Assembly (NCBI RefSeq): GCF_023208195.1
Contig: NZ_CP060034.1
Span: 620,001 to 684,000 of the forward strand
DNA: 64,000 nt
Reading direction: 5' to 3'
Source: Nocardioides sp. InS609-2
Lineage (GTDB): Bacteria; Actinomycetota; Actinomycetes; Propionibacteriales; Nocardioidaceae
The translations under genes and the position numbers were made by a program. Below the pieces are notes generated by a model. It was not told the origin of the DNA. It saw only the letters and a list, made by a program, of their open reading frames with translations, and did no database searches. Each line of letters begins with the position of its first letter. Position 1 is the stretch's first letter. Positions 17,676 to 24,975 of the stretch are shown here, one piece after another.

Positions 17676-17834
17676 CTATCTGGCGGGCTCCTGCGTACCC
17701 TCCTCGGCCTTGCGACGGCGGGCCTCGACCTGCTCGCGTCGGTGCTCCACCTCCGAGCGGCGGTACTGGACCGGGCACAGACGGTCGAGGCCAGCGCAGC
17801 GGCAGCCGCGCTGGTGCTGGTCGGCGGCGCTCAT
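17676..17834 (-). CDS. Small Arg/Glu-rich protein
   Basis: A 52-aa ORF starting MSAADQHQRGCRCAG and continuing as a charged helix (EVEHRRE...ARRRKAEEG). It has Cys-x-Cys near residue 12 and another Cys near 19. Its ATG overlaps the stop of the preceding gene in an ATGA quadruplet, exactly like the other genes of this leftward operon. That is the main reason to accept it. Function is unknown. It is the last recognisable gene of the operon. Confidence 0.5.
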   Translation of the reverse strand: MSAADQHQRGCRCAGLDRLCPVQYRRSEVEHRREQVEARRRKAEEGTQEPAR

Positions 17835-18121
17835 GACCGCTCGCCGTACTTGCTGGTCTTGCCGCGCAGAGCGGCCATGCGCAGACGGGCTCGGCGCTTG
17901 CGGGAGAACTCGGTCGGGTCGAGCGTCTCCATGGCAGCCGTGAGGGCCTTGGCCTCGGTCTCGCCCGCTCGCATCAACACGTCGGTGAGGCGCTCGGCGG
18001 CCTCGTCGAGCACTTCGCTTCGCTGGCCGGTCGCCGCGAGCACGGATCGCTGCGCTCCGACGTGCATCGCGAGCGTCTGCGCCTCCTGCCGGACGGCGGT
18101 GGGGTCGTCTTCGTTGGTCAT
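17831..18121 (-). CDS. Hypothetical helical protein
   Basis: A 96-aa, mostly alpha-helical, hydrophilic protein (MTNEDDPTAVRQEAQTLAMHV...). No family was recognised. The ATG at 18,121 overlaps the upstream stop (ATGA) and has GGAGAC upstream. The C-terminus is basic (SRKRRARLRMAALRGKTSK) and could contact nucleic acid. It lies in the leftward operon downstream of the iteron cluster. Confidence 0.7.
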   Translation of the reverse strand: MTNEDDPTAVRQEAQTLAMHVGAQRSVLAATGQRSEVLDEAAERLTDVLMRAGETEAKALTAAMETLDPTEFSRKRRARLRMAALRGKTSKYGERS

Positions 18122-18435
18122 GTTGTCTCCTTCGGGTTGGTGATCCACTTCCAGTCGTCGTCTCGGCATGTGCATCGCGCGATGTGCTCGCGCACGAGGT
18201 CCAGCGCCTTCACCTCGACGGCAGCGGGCTTGAGGATGGCCGTGCTCTTGCCGATGTGGCCCTTCCTCGGGCAGGCGGCGGTCAGGATGATGGACAGCGG
18301 CAGCCATGCCCGCTGCACGTGTTCGCTCGCCTCGACGGTGGCTCTGGCTGTCAGCGCGGTCACCGTGTCGAGCCAGACGCGGCGCGACTTCTGGTACGGC
18401 GTCACGGGCGGGCTTCGGTGGCGGTCAACGGGCAT
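18118..18435 (-). CDS. Hypothetical protein with Cys-rich C-terminus
   Basis: A 105-aa protein with no recognised family. A central LPLSIILTAACPRKGHIGKSTAI stretch and a C-terminal ARCTCRDDDWKW give three cysteines and a histidine, a possible small metal-binding fold. The ATG at 18,435 has a GGGGAGA site and is preferred over upstream in-frame starts. It is the first gene after the 240-base iteron region, so its promoter probably lies among the repeats. Confidence 0.65.
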   Translation of the reverse strand: MPVDRHRSPPVTPYQKSRRVWLDTVTALTARATVEASEHVQRAWLPLSIILTAACPRKGHIGKSTAILKPAAVEVKALDLVREHIARCTCRDDDWKWITNPKETT

Positions 18436-18551
18436 GACGGTCTCCCCGCGAGTCGTCGTGTAGCCAGGTACAACGCGTGTACACCCGCGCACGTGTGAGA
18501 GATGGCGGACCCGACTCGGTCCCGACCGCCTCCCCGCAGTCCTCCGGCTGC

Positions 18552-18670
18552 TTCACGTTCAGGCTCGTGAACGTGATGAACGCGTTCACCAGAACACGTT
18601 CATGTTCAGGGCCTATATGGCCCTGAACGTGTACGGCGCTCCTGAATGGGTTTTGACCTGAACGTGAAGC
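18552..18670. repeat. Iteron-like cluster of TGAACGTG motifs (candidate origin or operator)
   Basis: Five exact TGAACGTG octamers occur in both orientations (18,555, 18,569, 18,596, 18,625, 18,660), plus a 12-bp palindrome TGAACGCGTTCA at 18,578-18,589. A 10-bp hairpin GTTCAGGGCC-TATAT-GGCCCTGAAC spans 18,605-18,629. A 13-bp perfect inverted repeat brackets the whole block (18,552-18,564 and 18,658-18,670). It lies directly 3' of the ATPase gene and 5' of the next gene. An origin of replication bound by an element protein, or an autoregulatory operator array, are the likely roles. Confidence 0.75.
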
Positions 18671-18675
18671 GACCA

Positions 18676-19998
18676 TCACTTGCCGTCGCCTCCTCTGACC
18701 GAGTCCAAGAACGCCAGCCCCGAGGTGGTGATGGTGTAGACCGACGACTTGCCGACCTTCTCCACCGATGCCCAGCCGTTGGCCTCGATCAGCGCGAGCG
18801 TGCCGCTTACGTGCGACGACTTCGAGCCGAGCGCGGCCTTGGTGTCTGAGACCGACAGTCCCTTGGGATAGGCCTTGGTCAGCACGTCGAGCACCTTGAT
18901 CTTCCACTCCAACGATCCCTCGTCGATCCCCACCGACGCCGTCAGACGCCCTCCCACCACGGGGAGGTAGGTGAGGTGGGAGCCGTCCTCCGAGAGCTCC
19001 AACGAGCCCTTGGGAAGCACCACGTCTCGTCCCTTGGGTGAGGTGAGGACACGCGGCTTGCTGTTGTCCGTCGCGTCCTGCTTCGTGAGGTGGATGACCG
19101 TCGTGGCCCAGTCACGCGCACGTGAGGACCCGCGCTCACGATCCGTGTCCCAGCCCGTGTGGTGGGTGATCACGCGCACGCCCACCCCGGCCGCGATGCA
19201 GATCGAGTCGACCGCCTCCTGAAACGCCGACCACGAACCCTTCTTGTCCTCGTCCAGGCCGCACGCCTCGAAGAAGTCCGCAGCCGGGTCGAGCACCAGA
19301 GCCCCCGCGCCCACCTCCCGCAGCAGCGACGCCCACGCGTCCTGCACATTTTTGTCCATGAGGTTGAGAAGCGTGCGCCGACGCTCGTCGTTCACCAGCG
19401 GGATCGGGATCACCCGCGACATGACCTCGTCGGTCCATGCCGCCCGCTCGTACCAGCCGGCCAGCATCGCGGGGTGCATCTCGGCGTCGATCACGACGAC
19501 CGAGCCCGTGATCGGCTCCGTCACCTCGAAGTGACCGAGCCACTTCTCACCCGAGACGAGCGCCCCCGCCGTGTCACGGATGAGGGTCGTCTTGCCCGCA
19601 CCCGCCTGCGATACGAGCAGCACCTTGGCCTCATGGGCGATCACATGGTCGACGTGCCAGCGAAACGGCTCGTCCTTGGCACGCTCGATCAGATCCTGCA
19701 CGCCGCGCGGCATCGTGGCGGCCAGATCTGCGAACGCCTCGGTGACGGTCGCCCGCTCCTCGGCCTTGTTGCCCTCGCGCACGACCTCACGCGCGTCATC
19801 ACGCGCAGCCTCGGCGCGAACCGCGTTGCGCCACTGACCCACGGGCACCACGACGCCGCTTCGCGTGGCGACGGGCGTCTTGCTCACCTCGGCCGTCGCC
19901 TCGATCGTCGTCAGTCCGCCGAGTAGGAAGTCGGTCTGCTCCTGCGTCAGGTCAGCCCAGTCAGCGTCGGGCGGGATCGGCGGGGTCTCGTCGCTCAT
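18676..19998 (-). CDS. RecA/RepA-like AAA ATPase with C-terminal winged helix
   Basis: A 440-aa P-loop ATPase of the AAA_25/RepA helicase type. An N-terminal helical segment comes first, then Walker A SQAGAGKTTL near residue 130 and Walker B ALVLDPAAD near 235. An HHTGWD motif near 280 resembles the sensor region of RepA/KaiC-like proteins. A wHTH domain at about 365-440 ends the protein. Such proteins act as replication helicases or initiators on plasmids and phage satellites. The ATG overlaps the upstream stop, and the iteron cluster begins 6 bases past its 3' end. A replication-initiator role is inferred. Confidence 0.82.
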   Translation of the reverse strand: MSDETPPIPPDADWADLTQEQTDFLLGGLTTIEATAEVSKTPVATRSGVVVPVGQWRNAVRAEAARDDAREVVREGNKAEERATVTEAFADLAATMPRGVQDLIERAKDEPFRWHVDHVIAHEAKVLLVSQAGAGKTTLIRDTAGALVSGEKWLGHFEVTEPITGSVVVIDAEMHPAMLAGWYERAAWTDEVMSRVIPIPLVNDERRRTLLNLMDKNVQDAWASLLREVGAGALVLDPAADFFEACGLDEDKKGSWSAFQEAVDSICIAAGVGVRVITHHTGWDTDRERGSSRARDWATTVIHLTKQDATDNSKPRVLTSPKGRDVVLPKGSLELSEDGSHLTYLPVVGGRLTASVGIDEGSLEWKIKVLDVLTKAYPKGLSVSDTKAALGSKSSHVSGTLALIEANGWASVEKVGKSSVYTITTSGLAFLDSVRGGDGK

Positions 19999-20210
19999 CC
20001 GGCACCACCCGTGAGCGCCAGGACCATCGCCAGCGCGAGCACGAGGTATCCCATTGCCAGCATCGCTGCACTGATCCAGCGGGCAACCTCGTGCGCTCGG
20101 TGGGTTACTCCACCGAACCGGGTGAGATAAATTGGAACCGTCCGAGGGTTCTTCTGCTCCTCTGATGCCAGCCGGGTTGTCCGCCCGGCTGGTGTCGTGT
20201 CGGCGCCCAT
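19995..20210 (-). CDS. Small single-pass membrane protein
   Basis: A 71-aa protein with a basic N-terminal half and one strong C-terminal transmembrane helix (about residues 46-68, AAMLAMGYLVLALAMVLAL). No family was recognised. The ATG at 20,210 begins one base after the stop of the preceding gene, and its stop overlaps the ATPase start. It therefore sits inside the leftward operon. It could be a membrane anchor or a small toxin-like peptide. Confidence 0.6.
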   Translation of the reverse strand: MGADTTPAGRTTRLASEEQKNPRTVPIYLTRFGGVTHRAHEVARWISAAMLAMGYLVLALAMVLALTGGAG

Positions 20211-20211
20211 A

Positions 20212-20457
20212 TCAGCCCGCCGCCTCAGCAGCCTCGACGTTGGCGAGCTCCTCGTAGTAGCGCACGGCCGCCTCACACCTCGCGAGATGGGCCTTCGCGG
20301 CGGTGAGGTCCTGCTGGTACCGCGTCTCGATCCGGTCGATCCGCTTGTTTGCCCATGCGAGCCGACGGCGAGCGTTGCCGAGCGGGGTGTGGCTCACCGC
20401 TCTGGCCTTGGCCATGCGGTCTTGTGCCGTCAACGACGGCGATTCAGTGGCAGACAT
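20212..20457 (-). CDS. Small coiled-coil protein, first gene of the leftward operon
   Basis: An 81-aa helical protein with a predicted coiled coil (NARRRLAWANKRIDRIETRYQQDLTAAKAHLARCEAAV, given here only as its extent, about residues 28-66). No family was recognised. ATG at 20,457 with a good AGGAG site. It heads the leftward ATPase operon and faces a rightward operon across a 293-base regulatory gap. Confidence 0.65.
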   Translation of the reverse strand: MSATESPSLTAQDRMAKARAVSHTPLGNARRRLAWANKRIDRIETRYQQDLTAAKAHLARCEAAVRYYEELANVEAAEAAG

Positions 20458-20750
20458 CCAGCGCTCCTAGCGCTATGTCCGCGAGCGGCTGTCGGCTGGG
20501 CCGATGAGGGTTTGCGCGGTACTTCGGATTTCCTTCTCCGCGAAGAGCCCACTGCCTGTAAGCGAACCGGGTCGCCCCGGTAGGTACAGGGTATAACAAC
20601 CGACGAGTGCTTGTACCTACTGGCTTGACCCTTATTAGGGTTGTTTCAGGCCAGTCCATTCTTGGGCCGCTCAGGTCCTTTGGACCCACCCGTCAAGCCA
20701 AGACACGTCCCAGGTCGAGACCCCACTCCCGGACGTGAAAGGCCAATGCC
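20458..20750. promoter_or_regulatory. Divergent regulatory region of the element
   Basis: This non-coding stretch separates the leftward and rightward operons. It holds a 9-bp inverted repeat (GTAGGTACA at 20,580-20,588; TGTACCTAC at 20,612-20,620). Within its spacer is an AT-rich GTATAAC on the plus strand, read as GTTATAC on the minus strand (possible leftward -10). It also holds CCCTTATTAGGG at 20,629-20,640. No gene was recognised. It is the natural place for the element's lysogeny-like switch. Confidence 0.55.
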
Positions 20751-21008
20751 TTGCCACTCAAGACCTGGCGCGAGTTGATGGAGGACCCCGAGCCTCGCAA
20801 GTCGTCGTCGCCCAAGCAGCTGACCTACGTCGTTCCCGACACCGAGCCTGTCCTGACGATCGACGGCCTCGCCGCGATGATCGCGAAGTATCCCGAGTTC
20901 GGTCGCCCGGGTGAGTTCGCGTTCTACGAGGTCGACCGTCTGGACCTGGGCAACGGCTACGCGCTGATCACCGCACAGACGTTCCGCTTCGCAGAGGACG
21001 CGGCCTGA
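20751..21008 (+). CDS. Hypothetical protein, first gene of the rightward operon
   Basis: An 85-aa acidic protein of unknown family. The likely start is TTG at 20,751 (GAAAGG about 8 bases upstream); an ATG at 20,778 would give a 76-aa form. It contains LTIDGLAAMIAKYPEFGRPGEFAFYEV, suggesting a small mixed alpha/beta domain. Its TGA overlaps the next ATG (TGATG), so the operon is translationally coupled. Confidence 0.6.
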   Translation: MPLKTWRELMEDPEPRKSSSPKQLTYVVPDTEPVLTIDGLAAMIAKYPEFGRPGEFAFYEVDRLDLGNGYALITAQTFRFAEDAA

Positions 21009-21289
21009 TGGGCTACCGAACGCACTACGAGTGCACCTTCTGTGACTTCACGACTACCAGTCCCGAGCGCATGGCTGAGCACACGCGACAGTCAGGTCAC
21101 CCCGAGCACCGAGAGTCGGAACGGCGGAGGGCGAAAGGCAGGTCGGGCAACGTCAAGCGCCGGGCACGCCGCGAGCGCGAGCAGCGCCAGCAGACCGAAG
21201 ACCAGCAGCGCCAGCAGATGGCGCAGCAGCAGCGCCAGGCCGCTCTCGACAACAAGATGAAGCAGGCGCTCGGGACGCGGAACCGCTGA
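21008..21289 (+). CDS. Single C2H2 zinc-finger protein with Gln-rich helix
   Basis: A 93-aa protein. Residues about 9-31 form a classical C-x2-C-x12-H-x5-H finger (CTFC...EHTRQSGH). A basic patch (RRRAKGRSGNVKRRARRERE) and a Gln/Arg-rich helix to the end follow. DNA or RNA binding is likely. C2H2 fingers this regular are uncommon in bacteria. It is coupled by TGATG overlaps to both neighbours, and the next gene also encodes a finger. Confidence 0.75.
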   Translation: MGYRTHYECTFCDFTTTSPERMAEHTRQSGHPEHRESERRRAKGRSGNVKRRARREREQRQQTEDQQRQQMAQQQRQAALDNKMKQALGTRNR

Positions 21290-21666
21290 TGCCCAAGGGC
21301 CAGTACGACCGCACGCCGGAGGCCAGGGCCGCGTCCGCCGAGAACATGCGCAAGGCGCGCGCCGCTCAGTCACCAACGTGGGCGCGTGCTCGCGGTGAAG
21401 CCAACCGTCGCCGCCGCGAAGACCCTGAGACTCACGCGCAGGCTGCCGCTGTTGCCGCCGACAACTGGTCGGCGTGGCGAGCGGCCAACCCCGACAAAGC
21501 CGCCGAGGCGAACCACAACGCCGGTCTCGTCTCCACGGCCCAGCGCTGGAAGTGCAACGACTGCACGTTCGTCTCGCACGCGATGGGCGTTGCCCGTCAC
21601 CAACGAGCCAAAGACCACCACCGCGGGCGAACCCGCATCGACAATATCGACAAGGAGACAGCATGA
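21289..21666 (+). CDS. Second C2H2-like zinc-finger protein
   Basis: A 125-aa basic protein. The N-terminal part (YDRTPEARAASAENMRKAR) resembles the NUMOD-like basic repeats found near HNH and element proteins. Residues about 88-110 form a C-x2-C-x11-H-x5-H finger (CNDC...RHQRAKDH). The ATG overlaps the preceding stop, and its own stop overlaps the next ATG. Probably nucleic-acid binding; the role is unknown. Confidence 0.7.
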   Translation: MPKGQYDRTPEARAASAENMRKARAAQSPTWARARGEANRRRREDPETHAQAAAVAADNWSAWRAANPDKAAEANHNAGLVSTAQRWKCNDCTFVSHAMGVARHQRAKDHHRGRTRIDNIDKETA

Positions 21667-22391
21667 GCACCGCACAGAAGTACCTCCTCCGCACGCCGCT
21701 GCACGCGGTAGAGGACGAGCCCGAGCGCCTGTCTGAGCCGGACGGGCTGAAAGTCATCGTCTCTGCGACGGGCGGCGCTGCCTGCCCACTCCATGAAACA
21801 GGCCCCACGGCAAATCACATCCGTGGCCCTGTGGCTGCGGTCCCACCCGAGGGTCATCCCGACTGGTCCTCGCTTCGCTCTCAGGGCGGGAGCCTGCGAA
21901 GCCAGCGAGTAGTGGACGGCCTGATCATCGACGCCTGCGGCCTTGGCAACCCGAACGACATCCGCTGCCGCTGCGACGACACGTCGGCCCACCCGCTGAC
22001 CGTGACCATGCGGCACCTCTCACAGGGCCGCATCGTTCGCGCTCACCAGAACACCACCGAGACGCAGGTCCGCCTGACCCGCGCGATCCAGTCCGGCGAC
22101 GTGGACCGGCTGATCCACCAGTTGGAGCCCCGGCTCGACGCCCTGAAGATGCTGGTGGACCGCGCCCGTGCCGAGCACGGCGGTGACCTGCCGGAGGTCG
22201 TGATCGAGGCGACGGTCGTTCTCGCCCGCACATTGTGCGGCCCCTCGCGCTGGGACGTCCGCACCGGCTACAACATGTGGGAGTGGCCGAAGGGCTTTCG
22301 GATCGGTGCCGCCTTCGAGTTGGCCGACTCCGTGATGAAGCACGACTTCGTCCACGACGCCGTGATCCGACGTCTCGTCGATGGCCTGTGA
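21663..22391 (+). CDS. Hypothetical element protein
   Basis: A 242-aa protein without a recognised family. The N-terminal half carries Cys and His residues (ACPLHETGP, DIRCRCDD). The C-terminal half is helical (VDRLIHQLEPRLDALKMLVDRARAEHGG) and contains LARTLCGPSRWDVRTGYNMWEWPKG. ATG at 21,663 is in an ATGA overlap with the second finger gene. It is the last gene of the rightward operon and converges on mrr. Confidence 0.7.
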   Translation: MSTAQKYLLRTPLHAVEDEPERLSEPDGLKVIVSATGGAACPLHETGPTANHIRGPVAAVPPEGHPDWSSLRSQGGSLRSQRVVDGLIIDACGLGNPNDIRCRCDDTSAHPLTVTMRHLSQGRIVRAHQNTTETQVRLTRAIQSGDVDRLIHQLEPRLDALKMLVDRARAEHGGDLPEVVIEATVVLARTLCGPSRWDVRTGYNMWEWPKGFRIGAAFELADSVMKHDFVHDAVIRRLVDGL

Positions 22392-22486
22392 GGCACCTGA
22401 GCAGACCAGAGGTAGCCGCCACAGGGATCCGGAAGCGCCTCCAGAGCTTCTGACTAACGGGGCGAAGGGTCTACCCATACCCACGC

Positions 22487-23392
22487 TCAGAGGCCCTTGA
22501 AGAACTCCCGATCGATCTCTACGTCGAACACGGTTCGGGCCGTCGAGGTCACGCCGACTCCGTGCTCACGGAGCAGCTCGACCAGCGTTTCGCCGTCGAT
22601 CAGATCGAGCGGTGGAGCGCCGTCTCGGGTGGCCTCGGCCTTGGCGTCTGGGGTGTAGGTGCCGGTGGTAATCAGCAGACCCTTATCCCCGCGACCAATC
22701 ATGGCGCCACGAAAGTCCCGCACTTTGCTGGAGCCGACCGTCCCCGCGTAGCGCTTGCACTGGAAGTAGACGGGGAACGAGAGGAGCGGTGAAACGCGGT
22801 AGACGCCGGTGCCGTCGATCCCCTGATCGCCGGAGCCCCCGGTGACCGTCACGTTCACGAAACCGGCCTCGCGGAGCAACCGCTTGGTGAGACGCTCAAA
22901 CGCATACGGGTCCATGGCCTTCAAGACGTCGAGCAATTCGGTCTGCCAGTCAGTCTCCTCGACCTCCTCATCGTCATCTGGCTCGACGACCTCGGTAACG
23001 TCGCCGGCCTCAAGGCCGGCATCGACGGCGGCCTGCTTCGCCTTCTTGCGCTCGGCTGCCCTACGGCGACTGCGCTCCTTCTTTAGCTGGTCGACGTCGG
23101 CTTTCGTGGCCGTTTGCCCAGCGGGCGTTAGAGCCCAAACGCCCCGCTGACTGTTCGTGATCAGCCCGAGGTCCTTGACGAGCGTCCTCGCCCACGCGAG
23201 GCGGTACTCGATCTCAGAGCGGTTGCCGCGTGGATGAGGAACCGCCTGCTGCTCCTCCGAGAGTCCTCGCAGTTGCACAACGGCTTCGTTCATCTCCTCG
23301 ATACTTCCTGAGCCACCAAGGTCGCGCAGTACCTGCACGGTGTCCCAGGCAAACGAGAACGCCGAGGGGATCTCGACTTCGTGGTCAGACAT
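22487..23392 (-). CDS. mrr: Mrr-family restriction endonuclease
   Basis: A type IV-like endonuclease that usually cuts modified DNA. The 301-aa protein has an N-terminal Mrr_N winged helix (about 1-105: EIEYRLAWARTLVKDLGLITNSQRGVWALT) and a charged linker (about 105-150). The Mrr catalytic domain covers about 150-300, with DPYAFERLTKRLLREAGF, the GDQGIDG aspartate and FQCKRY, the Q-x-K half of the PD-(D/E)xK site. It is complete by length and motifs. It is convergent with the zinc-finger operon and divergent from the HEPN-like module, suggesting a defence cargo block. Confidence 0.9.
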   Translation of the reverse strand: MSDHEVEIPSAFSFAWDTVQVLRDLGGSGSIEEMNEAVVQLRGLSEEQQAVPHPRGNRSEIEYRLAWARTLVKDLGLITNSQRGVWALTPAGQTATKADVDQLKKERSRRRAAERKKAKQAAVDAGLEAGDVTEVVEPDDDEEVEETDWQTELLDVLKAMDPYAFERLTKRLLREAGFVNVTVTGGSGDQGIDGTGVYRVSPLLSFPVYFQCKRYAGTVGSSKVRDFRGAMIGRGDKGLLITTGTYTPDAKAEATRDGAPPLDLIDGETLVELLREHGVGVTSTARTVFDVEIDREFFKGL

Positions 23393-23488
23393 GCGGCGAG
23401 CTTAAGCGCTCGCTCCACTGCGCGCTGGTTCAAACCCAATCGGCTCTACGCCGTGCTCGACATGCCTGCGGACTATTAAGCCGATCGC

Positions 23489-23517
23489 TTGACATGAGGG
23501 CAGACATGAACTGCATG
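23489..23517 (+). promoter_or_regulatory. Candidate promoter for the HEPN-like module
   Basis: A perfect -35 hexamer TTGACA (23,489-23,494) is followed 17 bases later by TGCATG, a weak -10. It lies 52 bases upstream of the ATG at 23,569, which has a good GGAGG site. The -10 is poor, so the call is tentative. Confidence 0.4.
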
Positions 23518-23568
23518 ATCTCTTCGCATGAGGTATCATCTTGAGGACATAACCAATGTGGAGGCATC

Positions 23569-24105
23569 ATGGGAGACCCAGAGATTGACGCCATGTCGGC
23601 AGTCGCGACCGCGCTGACCAACCTCGAGGAGGACCAGCAGGACCGCGTGCTGCGCTGGGCGGCTGAGCGCTACGGCGTCACGCTCGCCAAGGGCAGCGGA
23701 CGGCGTGGAGGCGCTGGTGGTGGCGGGGCTGACAACGAGGACGGCGAAGACGTCACCGACGACGAGATCAAGGCGGAGGCTCCCGTCTACGAGCACTTCG
23801 CCGAGCTCTTTTCGGCGGCACAGCCCAAGACGAACGAGGACAAGGCGCTGGTGGCGGCCTACTGGGTGCAGGCGATCGAGGGAAAGGACCAGTGGGCGTC
23901 TCGCCTGCTGAACGTGGAACTGAAGAATCTCGGCCACCCGATCGCCAACATTACCGAGGCTCTGAGCAGCAACATGCGGAAGAAGCCTCAGCGGGTCATC
24001 CAGTTGCGAAAGTCGGGCAGCAGCCAACAGGCGACCAAGACTTACAAGGTCACCCATGAGGGGTTGGTGTACGTACAAGGCATGCTCAGCCGAAGCGACG
24101 ACTGA
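23569..24105 (+). CDS. Partner protein of the HEPN-like module
   Basis: A 178-aa protein in three parts. An N-terminal helix (NLEEDQQDRVLRWAAERYGV) is a short module seen in other mobile-element proteins. A Gly/Asp-rich linker follows (about 42-65). A conserved C-terminal domain (about 70-175) contains LLNVELKNLGHPIANITEAL and LRKSGSSQQATKTYKVTHEG, which looks like a winged helix. Function is unknown. The next gene begins one base after its stop codon, so the two form a coupled pair. Confidence 0.72.
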   Translation: MGDPEIDAMSAVATALTNLEEDQQDRVLRWAAERYGVTLAKGSGRRGGAGGGGADNEDGEDVTDDEIKAEAPVYEHFAELFSAAQPKTNEDKALVAAYWVQAIEGKDQWASRLLNVELKNLGHPIANITEALSSNMRKKPQRVIQLRKSGSSQQATKTYKVTHEGLVYVQGMLSRSDD

Positions 24106-24106
24106 C

Positions 24107-24880
24107 GTGGGGCTGGCGCCAGAGGACGCGTTCTCAGTCCTGCCCTCGACCCTTCGAGACGACCTGCTGTCGGCCTTCAACGACATCGTGAAGAACTACC
24201 GCGAGCACAAGTGGGAGCCGTCGGAACTGAACGGCGGCAAGTTGTGCGAGGCGGCCTACACCATCACCGTGGGCTGGCTGGAGGGTGGGACGTACCCAGC
24301 ACGGGCGAAGAAGCCCAACCGCTTCCCGCAGACCTGCTGGGCCATGGAGCAGAAATACGCGACTATCCCGGACAGTCGCTCACCGAGGATCTTGATCCCG
24401 CGCATGATGATCGGGCTGTACGACATTCGCAACAACCGCGGGGTCGGGCATGCGGGTGCCGAGGTAGACCCGAACCACATGGACGCGACCGTGGTCCTCT
24501 ACACGGCCAAGTGGCTCATGGCCGAGCTGGTGCGCCTCCTGCACACGCTCCACATCGACGAGGCTACGGCGATCGTGGACGGCCTCATCGAGCGGGAGGT
24601 CGCCTGGGTATGGACGCATGGCGACAAGAAGCGCGTCCTCCGGACTGGCATGACGTGGAAGCAGCAGACGCTCGTCCTGATGCTGACCCAGGCGGGTGAC
24701 GTCCCTGAGGCGGACCTGTTCCGGTGGCTGGAACACCCCAGCATGGCCAGCCTTCGGAAGGACGTGCTCAAGCCGCTGCACCGAGCGCGCCAGATCGAGT
24801 ACGACACCGAGAAGCGCACCGTCCGGCTTCTGCCCCCGGGAGTGACCTCGGCGGAGGAACTGGTCGCCTCGAAGGCATGA
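24107..24880 (+). CDS. HEPN-like protein with C-terminal winged helix
   Basis: A 257-aa protein starting at GTG 24,107, one base after the upstream stop (an overlapping ATG at 24,056 is less likely). Helical residues about 15-145 contain R108-N-N-R-G-V-G-H115. This fits the RN-x4-6-H motif of HEPN ribonucleases and resembles the Abi_C-type RN..G.GH signature. Residues about 185-257 look like a wHTH domain. An RNase effector in an abortive-infection module is inferred from this motif and from the neighbouring mrr; no named system was recognised. Confidence 0.65.
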   Translation: MGLAPEDAFSVLPSTLRDDLLSAFNDIVKNYREHKWEPSELNGGKLCEAAYTITVGWLEGGTYPARAKKPNRFPQTCWAMEQKYATIPDSRSPRILIPRMMIGLYDIRNNRGVGHAGAEVDPNHMDATVVLYTAKWLMAELVRLLHTLHIDEATAIVDGLIEREVAWVWTHGDKKRVLRTGMTWKQQTLVLMLTQAGDVPEADLFRWLEHPSMASLRKDVLKPLHRARQIEYDTEKRTVRLLPPGVTSAEELVASKA

Positions 24881-24923
24881 TCAGGTGGGCTGGACGGCCC
24901 CTGGATCCTCCCCCGAACGCCGT

Positions 24924-24959
24924 ACGCCCCGCGTCCGAAGATATTCAGACGCGGGGCGT
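24924..24959. terminator. Bidirectional hairpin terminator
   Basis: A perfect 12-bp stem (ACGCCCCGCGTC at 24,924-24,935 with 24,948-24,959) has a 12-base AT-rich loop. It lies between the converging stops of the HEPN-like gene (24,880) and the orphan gene (24,976). Confidence 0.82.
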
Positions 24960-24975
24960 TCCGCAGGCTGGCGGT

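Noticed and set aside
17488..17778. 96-aa minus-strand frame overlapping the 52-aa gene
   Set aside because: Pro/Gly/Arg-rich composition, no ribosome site, and it conflicts with a start that is coupled by ATGA overlap.
17613..18143. 176-aa plus-strand frame in the element
   Set aside because: It is antisense to two leftward genes linked by ATGA overlaps with proper ribosome sites; those are better supported.
18552..18670. CRISPR array
   Set aside because: The repeats are 8-13 bp, in both orientations and with uneven spacing; there are no spacers of constant length and no cas genes.
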